DNA of 64,000 nt from Coriaria nepalensis (Eukaryota > Streptophyta > Magnoliopsida > Cucurbitales > Coriariaceae), in the NCBI GenBank assembly GCA_027186245.1, contig CP114481.1, forward strand, positions 30,225,501 to 30,289,500, written 5' to 3'. Under the pieces are notes generated by a model. It was not told the DNA's origin. It did not search any database and saw only the letters and a program-made list of their open reading frames with translations. Position numbers and translations under genes: made by a program. Positions 1 to 10,196 of this stretch are shown here, one piece after another (the stretch's first letter is position 1; each line of letters opens with the position of its first letter).

Positions 1-143
1 ACACAAGTTTTGTGCATAACTTGCAAGTGATCAATGCAAGGAAAGTGTGCATTCGTTTAACCTTAAAATCATTTCGACGAGTCATTTCAAGTCAATATCT
101 TATTTCAGAGTAATTCGAACGAGCACTATTTTTGCACTACAAA

Positions 144-167
144 TGCAAGTTTTGTGCATAACTTGCA
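144..167. other. Inverted repeat at monomer start (possible hairpin)
   Basis: In monomers that begin AAATGCAAG, TGCAAGTT is followed after 8 bases by its exact reverse complement AACTTGCA. Monomers that begin AAACACAAG keep only 6 bp per arm (CAAGTT and AACTTG). Type C loses more because it has CTTCC. The element recurs in some form in most monomers and is the strongest dyad in the unit. It could bind a dimeric protein or form a short cruciform. Function is inference. Confidence 0.75.
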
Positions 168-262
168 CATGATCAATGCAAGGAAACTGTGCATTCGTTT
201 AACCTTAAAATCATTTCAATGTGTCATTTCAAGTCAATAACTTATTTCAAAGCAAGTCGAAC

Positions 263-268
263 GAATTC
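263..268. other. EcoRI site GAATTC in the monomer 3' segment
   Basis: GAATTC at monomer positions 123-128, inside GTCGAACGAATTC. Types A, B, C and E have it. Types D and F and the A/D hybrid replace the region with AGTAATTCGAACGAGCAC or a relative, losing GAATTC; the D and hybrid forms gain TTCGAA at positions 116-121. EcoRI would cut this DNA into 142-bp fragments plus multiples wherever D-like monomers stand. Confidence 0.9.
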
Positions 269-282
269 TATTTTTGCACTAC

Positions 283-424
283 AAATACAAGTTTTGTGCA
301 TAACTTGCAAGTGATCAATGCAAGGAAAGTGTGCATACGTTTAACCTTAAAATCATTTCAATGAGTCATTTCAAGTCAATAACTTATTTCAAAGCAAGTC
401 GAACGAATTCTATTTTTGCACTAC
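283..424 (+). repeat. Reference type B monomer
   Basis: Type B begins AAACACAAG (AAATACAAG in this copy), carries CTTGCAAGTGATC near position 23, GGAAAGTGTGC, CAATGAGTC with an intact TGAGTCA, and an EcoRI-type 3' segment. It commonly follows A and precedes C. It is close to the consensus of the whole window. This copy also has GCATACG instead of GCATTCG. Confidence 0.88.
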
Positions 425-496
425 AAACAGAAGTTTTTTGCATAACTTCCAAATGATCAATGCAAGGAAAGTCTGCATTCGTTTAACCTTTAAATC

Positions 497-534
497 ATTT
501 CAATGAGTCATTTCAAGTCAATAACTTATTTCAA
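497..534. repeat. Three ATTTCAA sub-repeats inside the monomer
   Basis: ATTTCAA occurs at monomer positions 73-79, 86-92 and 104-110, with spacings of 13 and 18 bp. The first two lie in a near repeat (TCATTTCAATGAG, TCATTTCAAGTC). This suggests that the right half of the monomer grew from a shorter repeat. The 27-bp deletion at about 1650 falls in this region. Confidence 0.7.
504..510. other. TGAGTCA core (AP-1-like) within a palindrome
   Basis: AATGAGTCATT at monomer positions 78-88 is an 11-bp palindrome around one central base. Its core TGAGTCA equals the consensus bound by bZIP factors of the Jun/Fos/GCN4 group. It is intact in B, C, E, F, G and many D monomers. It is changed to TGTGTCA in A, CGAGTCA in many D and the A/D hybrids, and lost in the AAAGAGAC form. 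The match is exact. Binding in heterochromatin is not shown. Confidence 0.6.
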
Positions 535-566
535 AGCAAGTCGAACGAATTCAATTTTTGCACTAC

Positions 567-708
567 AAACACAAGTTTTGTGCATAACTTGCAAATGATC
601 AATGCAAAGAAAGTGTGCATTCGTTTAACCTTAAAATCATTTCGATTTGTCATTTCAAGTCAATATCTTATTTCAGAGTAATTCGAACAAGCACTATTTT
701 TGCACTAC
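567..708 (+). repeat. Reference type D monomer
   Basis: Type D starts AAACACAAG with CTTGCAAATGATC and has CAATATCTT instead of CAATAACTT. It ends in the non-EcoRI 3' form (AGTAATTCGAACGAGCAC or ...GACCAC), which creates TTCGAA and removes GAATTC. Many D copies have TTTCGACGAGTC in place of TTTCAATGAGTC, and some have CAGAG for CAAAG. This copy has TTTCGATTTGTC and CGAACAAGCAC. A frequent sub-form is marked by TGAATAACTT and GGATAGTG, for example 15310-15451. Confidence 0.85.
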
Positions 709-1560
709 AAATGCAAGTTTTGTGCATAACTTGCACATGATCAATGCAAGGAAACTGTGCATTCGTTTAACCTTAAAATCATTTCAATGTGTCATTTCAA
801 GTCAATAACTTATTTCAAAGCAAGTCGAACGAATTCTATTTTTGCACTACAAACACAAGTTTTGTGCATAACTTGCAAGTGATCAATGCAAGGAAAGTGT
901 GCATTCGTTTAACCTTAAAATCATTTCAATGAGTCATTTGAAGTCAATAACTTATTTCAAAGCAAGTCGAACGAATTCTATTTTTGCACTACAAACAGAA
1001 GTTTTTTGCATAACTTCCAAATGATCAATGCAAGGAAAGTCTGCATTCGTTTAACCTTTAAATCATTCCAATGAGTCATTTCAAGTCAATATCTTATTTC
1101 AAAGCAAGTCGAACGAATTCAATTTTTGCACTACAAACACAAGTTTTGTGCATAACTTGCAAATGATCAATGCAAGGAAAGTGTGCATTCGTTTAACCTT
1201 AAAATCATTTCAATGAGTCATTTCAAGTCAATATCTTATTTCAAAGTAATTCGAAAGACCACTATTTTTGCACTACAAATGCAAGTTTTCTGCATAACTT
1301 GCACATGATCAATGCAAGGAAACTGTGCATTCGTTTAACTTTAAAATCATTTCAATGTGTCATTTCAAGTCAATAACTTATTTCAAAGCAAGTCGAACGA
1401 ATTCTATTTTTGCACTACAAACACAAGTTTTATGCATAACTTGCAAGTGATCAATGCAAGGAAAGTGTGCATTCGTTTAACCTTAAAATCATTTCGACGA
1501 GTCATTTCAAGTCAATATCTTATTTCAGAGTAATTCGAACGAGCACTATTTTTGCACTAC

Positions 1561-1675
1561 AAATGCAAGTTTTGTGCATAACTTGCACATGATCAATGCA
1601 AGGAAACTGTGCATTCATTTAACCTTAAAATCATTTCAATGTGTCATTTTCGAACGACCACTATTTTTGCACTAC
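1561..1675 (+). repeat. Truncated 115-bp type A monomer
   Basis: This monomer is 27 bp short. The sequence runs GTGTCATTTT then CGAACGACCAC, so most of the segment from the second to the third ATTTCAA sub-repeat and the start of the 3' segment is missing. The join lies near 1650. It links an A-type left part to a GACCAC-type right end, so deletion and type switch coincide. The monomer phase shifts here. Sequence matching the later 26-monomer repeat begins directly after it. Confidence 0.9.
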
Positions 1676-4600
1676 AAATGCAAGTTTTCTGCATAACTTG
1701 CACATGATCAATGCAAGGAAACTGTGCATTCGTTTAACCTTAAAATCATTTCAATGTGTCATTTCAAGTCAATAACTTATTTCAAAGCAAGTCGAACGAA
1801 TTCTGTTTTTGCACTACAAACACAAGTTTTGTGCATAACTTGCAAGTGATCAATGCAAGGAAAGTGTGCATTCGTTTAACCTTAAAATCATTTCGACGAG
1901 TCATTTCAAGTCAATATCTTATTTCAGAGTAATTCGAACGAGCACTATTTTTGCACTACAAATGCAAGTTTTGTGCATAACTTGCACATGATCAATGCAA
2001 GGAAACTGTGCATTCGTTTAACCTTAAAATCATTTCAATGTGTCATTTCAAGTCAATAACTTATTTCAAAGCAAGTCGAACGAATTCTATTTTTGCACTA
2101 CAAACACAAGTTTTGTGCATAACTTGCAAGTGATCAAGGCAAGGAAAGTGTGCATTCGTTTAACCTTAAAATCATTTCAATGAGTCATTTCAAGTCAATA
2201 ACTTATTTCAAAGCAAGTCGAACGAATTCTATTTTTGCACAACAAACAGAAGTTTTTTGCATAACTTCCAAATGATCAATGCAAGGAAAGTCTGCATTCG
2301 TGTAACCTTTAAATCATTTCAATGAGTCATTTCAAGTCAATATCTTATTTCAAAGCAAGTCGAACGAATTCAATTTTTGCACTACAAACACAAGTTTTGT
2401 GCATAACTTGCAAATGATCAGTGCAAGGAAAGTGTGCATTCGTTTAACCTTAAAATCATTTCAATGAGTCATTTCAAGTCAATATCTTATTTCAAAGTAA
2501 TTCGAACGAGCACTATTTTTGCACTACAAATGCAAGTTTTGTGCATAACTTGCACATGATCAATGCAAGGAAACTGTGCATTCGTTTAACCTTAAAATCA
2601 TTTCAATGTGTCATTTCAAGTCAATAACTTATTTCAAAGCAAGTCGAACGAATTCTATTTTTGCACTACAAACACAAGTTTTGTGCATAACTTGCAAGTG
2701 ATCAATGCAAGGAAAGTGTGCATTCGTTTAACCTTAAAATCATTTCAATGAGTCATTTGAAGTCAATAACTTATTTCAAAGCAAGTCGAACGAATTCTAT
2801 TTTTGCACTACAAACAGAAGTTTTTTGCATAACTTCCAAATGATCAATGCAAGGAAAGTCTGCATTCGTTTAACCTTTAAATCATTTCACTGAGTCATTT
2901 CAAGTCAATAACTTATTTCAAAGCAAGTCGAACAAATTCAATTTTTGCACTACAAACACAAGTTTTGTGCATAACTTGCAAATGATCAATGCAAGGAAAG
3001 TGTGCATTCGTTTAACCTTAAAATCATTTCGACGAGTCATTTAGAGTCAATATCTTATTTCAGAGTAATTCGAACGAGCACTATTTTTGCACTACAAATG
3101 CAAGTTTTGTGCATAACTTGCACATGATCAATGCAAGGAAACTGTGCATTCGTTTAACCTTAAAATCATTTCAATGTGTCATTTCAAGTCAACAACTTAT
3201 TTCAAAGCAAGTCGAACGAATTCTATTTTTGCACTACAAACACAAGTTTTGTGCATAACTTGCAAATGATCAATGCAAGGAAAGTGTGCATTCGTTTAAC
3301 CTTAAAATCATTTCAATGAGTCATTTCAAGTCAATAACTTATTTCAAAGCAAGTCGAACGAATTCCATTTTTGCACTACAAACACAAGTTTTGTGCATAA
3401 CTTGCAAGTGATCAACGCAAGGAAAGTGTGCATTCGTTTAACCTTAAAATCATTTCAATGAGTCATTTGAAGTCAATAACTTATTTCAAAGCAACTCGAA
3501 CGAATTCTATTTTTGCACTACAAACACAAGTTTTCTGCATAACTTGCAAATGATCAATGCAAGGAAAGTGTGCATTCGTTGAACCTTAAAATCATTTCAT
3601 TGAGTCATTTCAAGTCAATATCTTATTTCAAAGCAAGTCGAACGAATTCAATTTTTGCACTACAAACACAAGTTTTGTGCATAACTTGCAAATGATCAAT
3701 GCAAGGAAAGTGTGCATTCGTTTAACCTTAAAATCATTTCAATGAGTCATTTCAAGTCAATATCTTATTTCAAAGTAATTCGAACGACCACTATTTTTGC
3801 ACTACAAATGCAAGTTTTCTGCATAACTTGCACATGATCAATGCAAGGAAACTGTGCATTCGTTTAACCTTATAATCATTTCAATGTGTCATTTCAAGTC
3901 AATAACTTATTTCAAAGCAAGTCGAACGAATTCTATTTTTGCACTACAAACACAAGTTTTGTGCATAACTTGCAAGTGATCAATGCAAGGAAAGTGTGCA
4001 TTCGTTTAACCTTAAAATCATTTCAATGAGTCATTTCAAGTCAATAACTTATTTCAAAGCAAGTCGAACGAATTCTATTTTTGCACTACAAACAGAAGTT
4101 TTTTGCATAACTTGCAAATGATCAATGCAAGGAAAGTGTGCATTCGTTTAACCTTTAAATCATTTCAATGAGTCATTTCAAGTCAATAACTTATTTCAAA
4201 GCAAGTCGAACGAATTCAATTTTTGCACTACAAACACAAGTTTCGTGCATAACTTGCAAATGATCAACGCAAGGAAAGTGTGCATTCGTTTAACCTTAAA
4301 ATCATTTCAAAGAGACATTTCAAGTCAATATCTTATTTCAAAGTAATTCGAACGAGCACTATTTTTGCACTACAAATGCAAGTTTTCGGCATAACTTGCA
4401 AATGATCAATGCAAGGAAAGTGTGCATTCGTTTTACCTTTAAATCATTTCAATGAGTCATTTCAAGTCAATAACTTATTTCAAAGCAAGTCAAACGAATT
4501 CTATTTTTGCACTACAAACACAAGTTTTGTGCATAACTTGCAAGTGATCAATGCAAGGAAAGTGTGCATTCGTTTAACCTTAAAATCATTTCAATGAGTC

Positions 4601-5367
4601 ATTTCAAGTCAATAACTTATTTCAAAGCAAGTCGAACGAATTCTATTTTTGCACTACAAACAGAAGTTTTTTGCATAACTTCCAAATGATCAATGCAAGG
4701 AAAGTCTGCATTCGTTTAACCTTTAAATCATTTCAATGAGTCATTTCAAGTCAATAACTTATTTCAAAGCAAGTCGAACGAATTCAATTTTTCCACTACA
4801 AACACAAGTTTTGTGAATAACTTGCAAATGATCAATGCAAGGATAGTGTGCATTCGTTTAACCTTAAAATCATTTCAATGAGTCATTTCAAGTCAATATC
4901 TTATTTCAAAGTAATTCGAACGACCACTATTTTTGCACTACAAATGCAAGTTTTCTGCATAACTTGCACATGATCAATGCAAGGAAACTGTGCATTCGTT
5001 TAACCTTAAAATCATTTCAATGTGTCATTTCAAGTCAATAACTTATTTCAAAGCAAGTCGAACGAATTCTATTTTTGCACTACAAACACAAGTTTTGTGC
5101 ATAACTTGCAAGTGATCAATGCAAGGAAAGTGTGCATTCGTTTAACCTTAAAATCATTTAAATGAGTCATTTCAAGTCAATAACTTATTTCAAAGCAAGT
5201 CGAACGAATTCTATTTTTGCACTACAAACACAAGTTTTGTGCATAACTTGCAAATGATCAATGCAAGGAAAGTGTGCATTAGTTTAACCTTAAAATCATT
5301 TCAATGAGTCATTTCAAGTCAATATCTTATTTGAAAGTAATTTGACCGAGCCCTATTTTTGCACTAC
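1676..5367 (+). repeat. 26-monomer HOR, first block, copy 1
   Basis: Twenty-six monomers, 3692 bp. The rare variant TGATCAAGGC at 2131 recurs at 5823, and GAATTCTGTTTTT at about 1799 recurs at 5491, both 3692 bp on. From 2812 the offset becomes 3976 bp, because copy 2 has two more monomers there (TTTCACTGAG at 2885 and 6861). The monomer at 2812-2953 joins a C-type left half to a right half found at 6788-6929, so it looks like the product of an exchange inside a monomer. Copy 1 keeps an A and a B monomer at 4943-5226 that copy 2 lacks. Confidence 0.8.
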
Positions 5368-6503
5368 AAATGCAAGTTTTCTGCATAACTTGCACATGAT
5401 CAATGCAAGGAAACTGTGCATTCGTTTAACCTTAAAATCATTTCAATGTGTCATTTCAAGTCAATAACTTATTTCAAAGCAAGTCGAACGAATTCTGTTT
5501 TTGCACTACAAACACAAGTTTTGTGCATAACTTGCAAGTGATCAATGCAAGGAAAGTGTGCATTCGTTTAACCTTAAAATCATTTCGACGAGTCATTTCA
5601 AGTCAATATCTTATTTCAGAGTAATTCGAACGAGCACTATTTTTGCACTACAAATGCAAGTTTTGTGCATAACTTGCACATGATCAATGCAAGGAAACTG
5701 TGCATTCGTTTAACCTTAAAATCATTTCAATGTGTCATTTCAAGTCAATAACTTATTTCAAAGCAAGTCGAACGAATTCTATTTTTGCACTACAAACACA
5801 AGTTTTGTGCATAACTTGCAAGTGATCAAGGCAAGGAAAGTGTGCATTCGTTTAACCTTAAAATCATTTCAATGAGTCATTTCAAGTCAATAACTTATTT
5901 CAAAGCAAGTCGAACGAATTCTATTTTTGCACAACAAACAGAAGTTTTTTGCATAACTTCCAAATGATCAATGCAAGGAAAGTCTGCATTCGTGTAACCT
6001 TTAAATCATTTCAATGAGTCATTTCAAGTCAATATCTTATTTCAAAGCAAGTCGAACGAATTCAATTTTTGCACTACAAACACAAGTTTTGTGCATAACT
6101 TGCAAATGATCAGTGCAAGGAAAGTGTGCATTCGTTTAACCTTAAAATCATTTCAATGAGTCATTTCAAGTCAATATCTTATTTCAAAGTAATTCGAACG
6201 AGCACTATTTTTGCACTACAAATGCAAGTTTTGTGCATAACTTGCACATGATCAATGCAAGGAAACTGTGCATTCGTTTAACCTTAAAATCATTTCAATG
6301 TGTCATTTCAAGTCAATAACTTATTTCAAAGCAAGTCGAACGAATTCTATTTTTGCACTACAAACACAAGTTTTGTGCATAACTTGCAAGTGATCAATGC
6401 AAGGAAAGTGTGCATTCGTTTAACCTTAAAATCATTTCAATGAGTCATTTGAAGTCAATAACTTATTTCAAAGCAAGTCGAACGAATTCTATTTTTGCAC
6501 TAC
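5368..6503 (+). repeat. Start of copy 2 of the 26-monomer HOR
   Basis: Eight monomers in the order A, B/D, A, B, C, D, A, B, matching 1676-2811 at an offset of 3692 bp. Rare shared variants are CAAGGCAAGG, ACAACAAACAG, CATTCGTGTAACC and GATCAGTGC. These eight monomers are not repeated at the next 3693-bp step, so the unit that later amplified begins near 6504. Confidence 0.78.
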
Positions 6504-9500
6504 AAACAGAAGTTTTTTGCATAACTTCCAAATGATCAATGCAAGGAAAGTCTGCATTCGTTTAACCTTTAAATCATTTCAATGAGTCATTTCAAGTCAA
6601 TATCTTATTTCAAAGCAAGTCGAACGAATTCAATTTTTGCACTACAAACACAAGTTTTGTGCATAACTTGCAAATGATCAATGCAAGGAAAGTGTGCATT
6701 CGTTTAACCTTAAAATCATTTCAATGAGTCATTTCAAGTCAATATCTTATTTCAAAGTAATTCGAAGGAGCACTATTTTTGCACTACAAATGCAAGTTTT
6801 CTGCATAACTTGCAAATGATCAATGCAAGGAAAGTGTGCATTCGTTTAACCTTAAAATCATTTCACTGAGTCATTTCAAGTCAATAACTTATTTCAAAGC
6901 AAGTCGAACAAATTCAATTTTTGCACTACAAACACAAGTTTTGTGCATAACTTGCAAATGATCAATGCAAGGAAAGTGTGCATTCGTTTAACCTTAAAAT
7001 CATTTCGACGAGTCATTTAGAGTCAATATCTTATTTCAGAGTAATTCGAACGAGCACTATTTTTGCACTACAAATGCAAGTTTTGTGCATAACTTGCACA
7101 TGATCAATGCAAGGAAACTGTGCATTCGTTTAACCTTAAAATCATTTCAATGTGTCATTTCAAGTCAACAACTTATTTCAAAGCAAGTCGAACGAATTCT
7201 ATTTTTGCACTACAAACACAAGTTTTGTGCATAACTTGCAAATGATCAATGCAAGGAAAGTGTGCATTCGTTTAACCTTAAAATCATTTCAATGAGTCAT
7301 TTCAAGTCAATAACTTATTTCAAAGCAAGTCGAACGAATTCCATTTTTGCACTACAAACACAAGTTTTGTGCATAACTTGCAAGTGATCAACGCAAGGAA
7401 AGTGTGCATTCGTTTAACCTTAAAATCATTTCAATGAGTCATTTGAAGTCAATAACTTATTTCAAAGCAACTCGAACGAATTCTATTTTTGCACTACAAA
7501 CACAAGTTTTCTGCATAACTTGCAAATGATCAATGCAAGGAAAGTGTGCATTCGTTGAACCTTAAAATCATTTCATTGAGTCATTTCAAGTCAATATCTT
7601 ATTTCAAAGCAAGTCGAACGAATTCAATTTTTGCACTACAAACACAAGTTTTGTGCATAACTTGCAAATGATCAATGCAAGGAAAGTGTGCATTCGTTTA
7701 ACCTTAAAATCATTTCAATGAGTCATTTCAAGTCAATATCTTATTTCAAAGTAATTCGAACGACCACTATTTTTGCACTACAAATGCAAGTTTTCTGCAT
7801 AACTTGCACATGATCAATGCAAGGAAACTGTGCATTCGTTTAACCTTATAATCATTTCAATGTGTCATTTCAAGTCAATAACTTATTTCAAAGCAAGTCG
7901 AACGAATTCTATTTTTGCACTACAAACACAAGTTTTGTGCAGAACTTGCAAGTGATCAATGCAAGGAAAGTGTGCATTCGTTTAACCTTAAAATCATTTC
8001 AATGAGTCATTTCAAGTCAATAACTTATTTCAAAGCAAGTCGAACGAATTCTATTTTTGCACTACAAACAGAAGTTTTTTGCATAACTTGCAAATGATCA
8101 ATGCAAGGAAAGTGTGCATTCGTTTAACCTTTAAATCATTTCAATGAGTCATTTCAAGTCAATAACTTATTTCAAAGCAAGTCGAACGAATTCAATTTTT
8201 GCACTACAAACACAAGTTTCGTGCATAACTTGCAAATGATCAACGCAAGGAAAGTGTGCATTCGTTTAACCTTAAAATCATTTCAAAGAGACATTTCAAG
8301 TCAATATCTTATTTCAAAGTAATTCGAACGAGCACTATTTTTGCACTACAAATGCAAGTTTTCGGCATAACTTGCAAATGATCAATGCAAGGAAAGTGTG
8401 CATTCGTTTTACCTTTAAATCATTTCAATGAGTCATTTCAAGTCAATAACTTATTTCAAAGCAAGTCAAACGAATTCTATTTTTGCACTACAAACACAAG
8501 TTTTGTGCATAACTTGCAAGTGATCAATGCAAGGAAAGTGTGCATTCGTTTAACCTTAAAATCATTTCAATGAGTCATTTCAAGTCAATAACTTATTTCA
8601 AAGCAAGTCGAACGAATTCTATTTTTGCACTACAAACAGAAGTTTTTTGCATAACTTCCAAATGATCAATGCAAGGAAAGTCTGCATTCGTTTAACCTTT
8701 AAATCATTTCAATGAGTCATTTCAAGTCAATAACTTATTTCAAAGCAAGTCGAACGAATTCAATTTTTCCACTACAAACACAAGTTTTGTGAATAACTTG
8801 CAAATGATCAATGCAAGGATAGTGTGCATTCGTTTAACCTTAAAATCATTTCAATGAGTCATTTCAAGTCAATAACTTATTTCAAAGCAAGTCGAACGAA
8901 TTCTATTTTTGCACTACAAACACAAGTTTTGTGCATAACTTGCAAATGATCAATGCAAGGAAAGTGTGCATTAGTTTAACCTTAAAATCATTTCAATGAG
9001 TCATTTCAAGTCAATATCTTATTTGAAAGTAATTTGAACGAGCCCTATTTTTGCACTACAAATGCAAGTTTTCTGCATAACTTGCAAATGGTCAATGCAA
9101 GGAAAGTGTGCATTCGTTTAACCTTAAAATAATTTCAATGAGTCATTTCAAGTCAATAACTTATTTCAAAGCAAGTCGAACGAATTCTATTTTTGCACTA
9201 CAAACACAAGTTTTGTGCATAACTTGCAAGTGATCAATGCAAGGAAAGTGTGCATTCGTTTAACCTTAAAATCATTTCAATGGGTCATTTGAAGTCAATA
9301 ACTTATTTCAAAGCAAGTCGAACGAATTCTATTTTTGCACTACAAACACAAGTTTTCTGCATAACTTGCAAATGATCAATGCAAGGAAAGTGTGCATTCG
9401 TTGAACCTTAAAATCATTTCATTGAGTCATTTCAAGTCAATATCTTATTTCAAAGAAATTTGAACGAGCACTATTTTTGCACTACAAATGCAAGTTTTGT

Positions 9501-9627
9501 GCATAACTTGCAAGTAATCAATGCAAGGAAAGTGTGCATTCGTTTAACCTTAAAATCATTTCAATGAGTCATTTCAAGTCAATATCTTATTTCAAAGTAA
9601 TTCGAACGAGCACTATTTTTGCACTAC

Positions 9628-9769
9628 AAATGCAAGTTTTCGGCATAACTTGCAAATGATCAATGCAAGGAAAGTGTGCATTCGTTTTACCTTTAAATCA
9701 TTTCAATGAGTCATTTCAAGTCAATAACTTATTTCAAAGCAAGTCGAACGAATTCAATTTTTGCACTAC
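9628..9769 (+). repeat. Reference type E monomer
   Basis: Type E starts AAATGCAAG, then TTTTCGGCATAAC, CTTGCAAATGATC, CGTTTTACCTTTAAATC and an EcoRI 3' segment. The change of GTTTAACC to GTTTTACC removes the in-frame stop TAA present in other types. For that reason the longest accidental open frames, 62 or 73 codons, all start about 35 bp into an E monomer and run into the next one. Sub-forms have GTCAAACG, GTCAAATG or CATAACCTGC. Confidence 0.88.
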
Positions 9770-9911
9770 AAACACAAATTTTGTGCATAACTTGCAAATG
9801 ATCAATGCAAGGAAAGTGTGCATTCGTTTAACCTTAAAATCATTTCGACGAGTCATTTCAAGTCAATATCTTATTTCAGAGTAATTCGAACGAGCACTAT
9901 TTTTGCACTAC

Positions 9912-10054
9912 AAATGCAAGTTTTGTGCATAACTTGCACATGATCAATGCAAGGAAACTGTGCATTCGTTTAACCTTAAAATCATTTCAATGTGTCATTT
10001 CAAGTCAATAACTTATTTCAAAGCAAGTCGAACGAATTCTATTTTGTGCACTAC
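9912..10054 (+). repeat. 143-bp type A monomer with TATTTTGTGCAC insertion
   Basis: An A monomer one base longer than usual because TATTTTTGCAC is replaced by TATTTTGTGCAC. The same form occurs at 13605-13747, 17298-17440, 19287-19429, 21276-21418, 27384-27526 and 42012-42154. A likely further mutated form (TATTTTTTGCAC) is at 29372-29514. It marks one lineage shared by the first 26-monomer HOR, the 14-monomer HOR and an island near 42 kb. It explains why those units are 26 x 142 + 1 and 14 x 142 + 1 bp. Confidence 0.88.
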
Positions 10055-10196
10055 AAACACAAGTTTTGTGCATAACTTGCAAGTGATCAATGCAAGGAAA
10101 GTGTGCATTCGTTTAACCTTAAAATCATTTCAATGAGTCATTTCAAGTCAATAACTTATTTCAAAGCAAGTCGAACGAATTCTATTTTTGCACTAC

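Larger units (their letters stand above)
141..282 (+). repeat. Reference type A monomer
   Basis: First complete monomer. Type A is marked by AAATGCAAG at its start, CTTGCACATGATC near position 23, GGAAACTGTGC near 42 and CAATGTGTC near 77. The last mark changes the common TGAGTCA core to TGTGTCA. Its 3' segment is the EcoRI form (GTCGAACGAATTC). It differs from type B at about six of 142 positions by eye. A sub-form has TTTTCTGC in place of TTTTGTGC, and another has CCTTATAATC in place of CCTTAAAATC. Confidence 0.9.
425..566 (+). repeat. Reference type C monomer
   Basis: Type C is the easiest to follow by eye. It has ACAGAAG then TTTTTTGC, CATAACTTCCAAATG, GGAAAGTCTGC and AACCTTTAAATC, and it ends with GAATTCAATTTTT rather than GAATTCTATTTTT. 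Almost every C follows a B-like monomer and precedes a D, so the B-C-D triplet is the most stable module in the window. A variant called C' keeps ACAGAAG but has GCAAATG and AAAGTGTGC, for example at 8066-8207 and 25396-25537. Confidence 0.9.
1..1675 (+). repeat. Leading block: A-B-C-D tetramer HOR (568 bp)
   Basis: After a partial first monomer the order is A, B, C, D (141-708), A, B, C, D (709-1276), then A, a B/D recombinant and a truncated A. The two tetramers are 568 bp apart and nearly identical. The C-type landmark (ACAGAAG followed by TTTTTTGC) lies at about 427 and 995. The second tetramer has its own marks, such as CATTTGAAG for CATTTCAAG in B. This four-monomer order recurs through the first 14 kb and looks like the elementary unit from which the longer repeats grew. 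Confidence 0.85.
6504..10196 (+). repeat. 26-monomer HOR unit (3693 bp)
   Basis: First of two almost identical tandem units. CGAAGGAG at about 6763 recurs at 10456, TTTCACTGAG at 6861 recurs at 10554, and the E-type monomer at 8350 recurs one step later, all 3693 bp apart. The extra base over 26 x 142 comes from TATTTTGTGCAC near 10045. The unit includes rare forms: TTTAGAGTC, CGTTGAACC with TTTCATTGAG, TTTCAAAGAGAC, CATTAGTTTAACC with GAGCCC, and CTTGCAAGTAATC. Six monomers at 9060-9911 are absent from copy 1 and were added during the growth of this unit. Confidence 0.88.

Noticed and set aside
159..175. Octamer or C/EBP-like site in CTTGCAAATGATC
   Set aside because: TTGCAAAT is one base off the octamer ATGCAAAT and only loosely like C/EBP sites. 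It is too short and AT-rich to claim, and it is lost in A, B and C types.
4409..4597. Recurrent 62-codon open frames (also at 8385, 12078, 14919, 41479 and many more)
   Set aside because: They are translations of 1.3 consecutive monomers. They occur only where a type E monomer loses a stop, have no codon-level conservation, no ribosome or splice context, and repeat with the satellite. Not genes.
7860..7870. TATA-box-like CCTTATAATC in some A monomers as a promoter
   Set aside because: A single-base variant of CCTTAAAATC in one A lineage, with no accompanying start-site signal or downstream gene.
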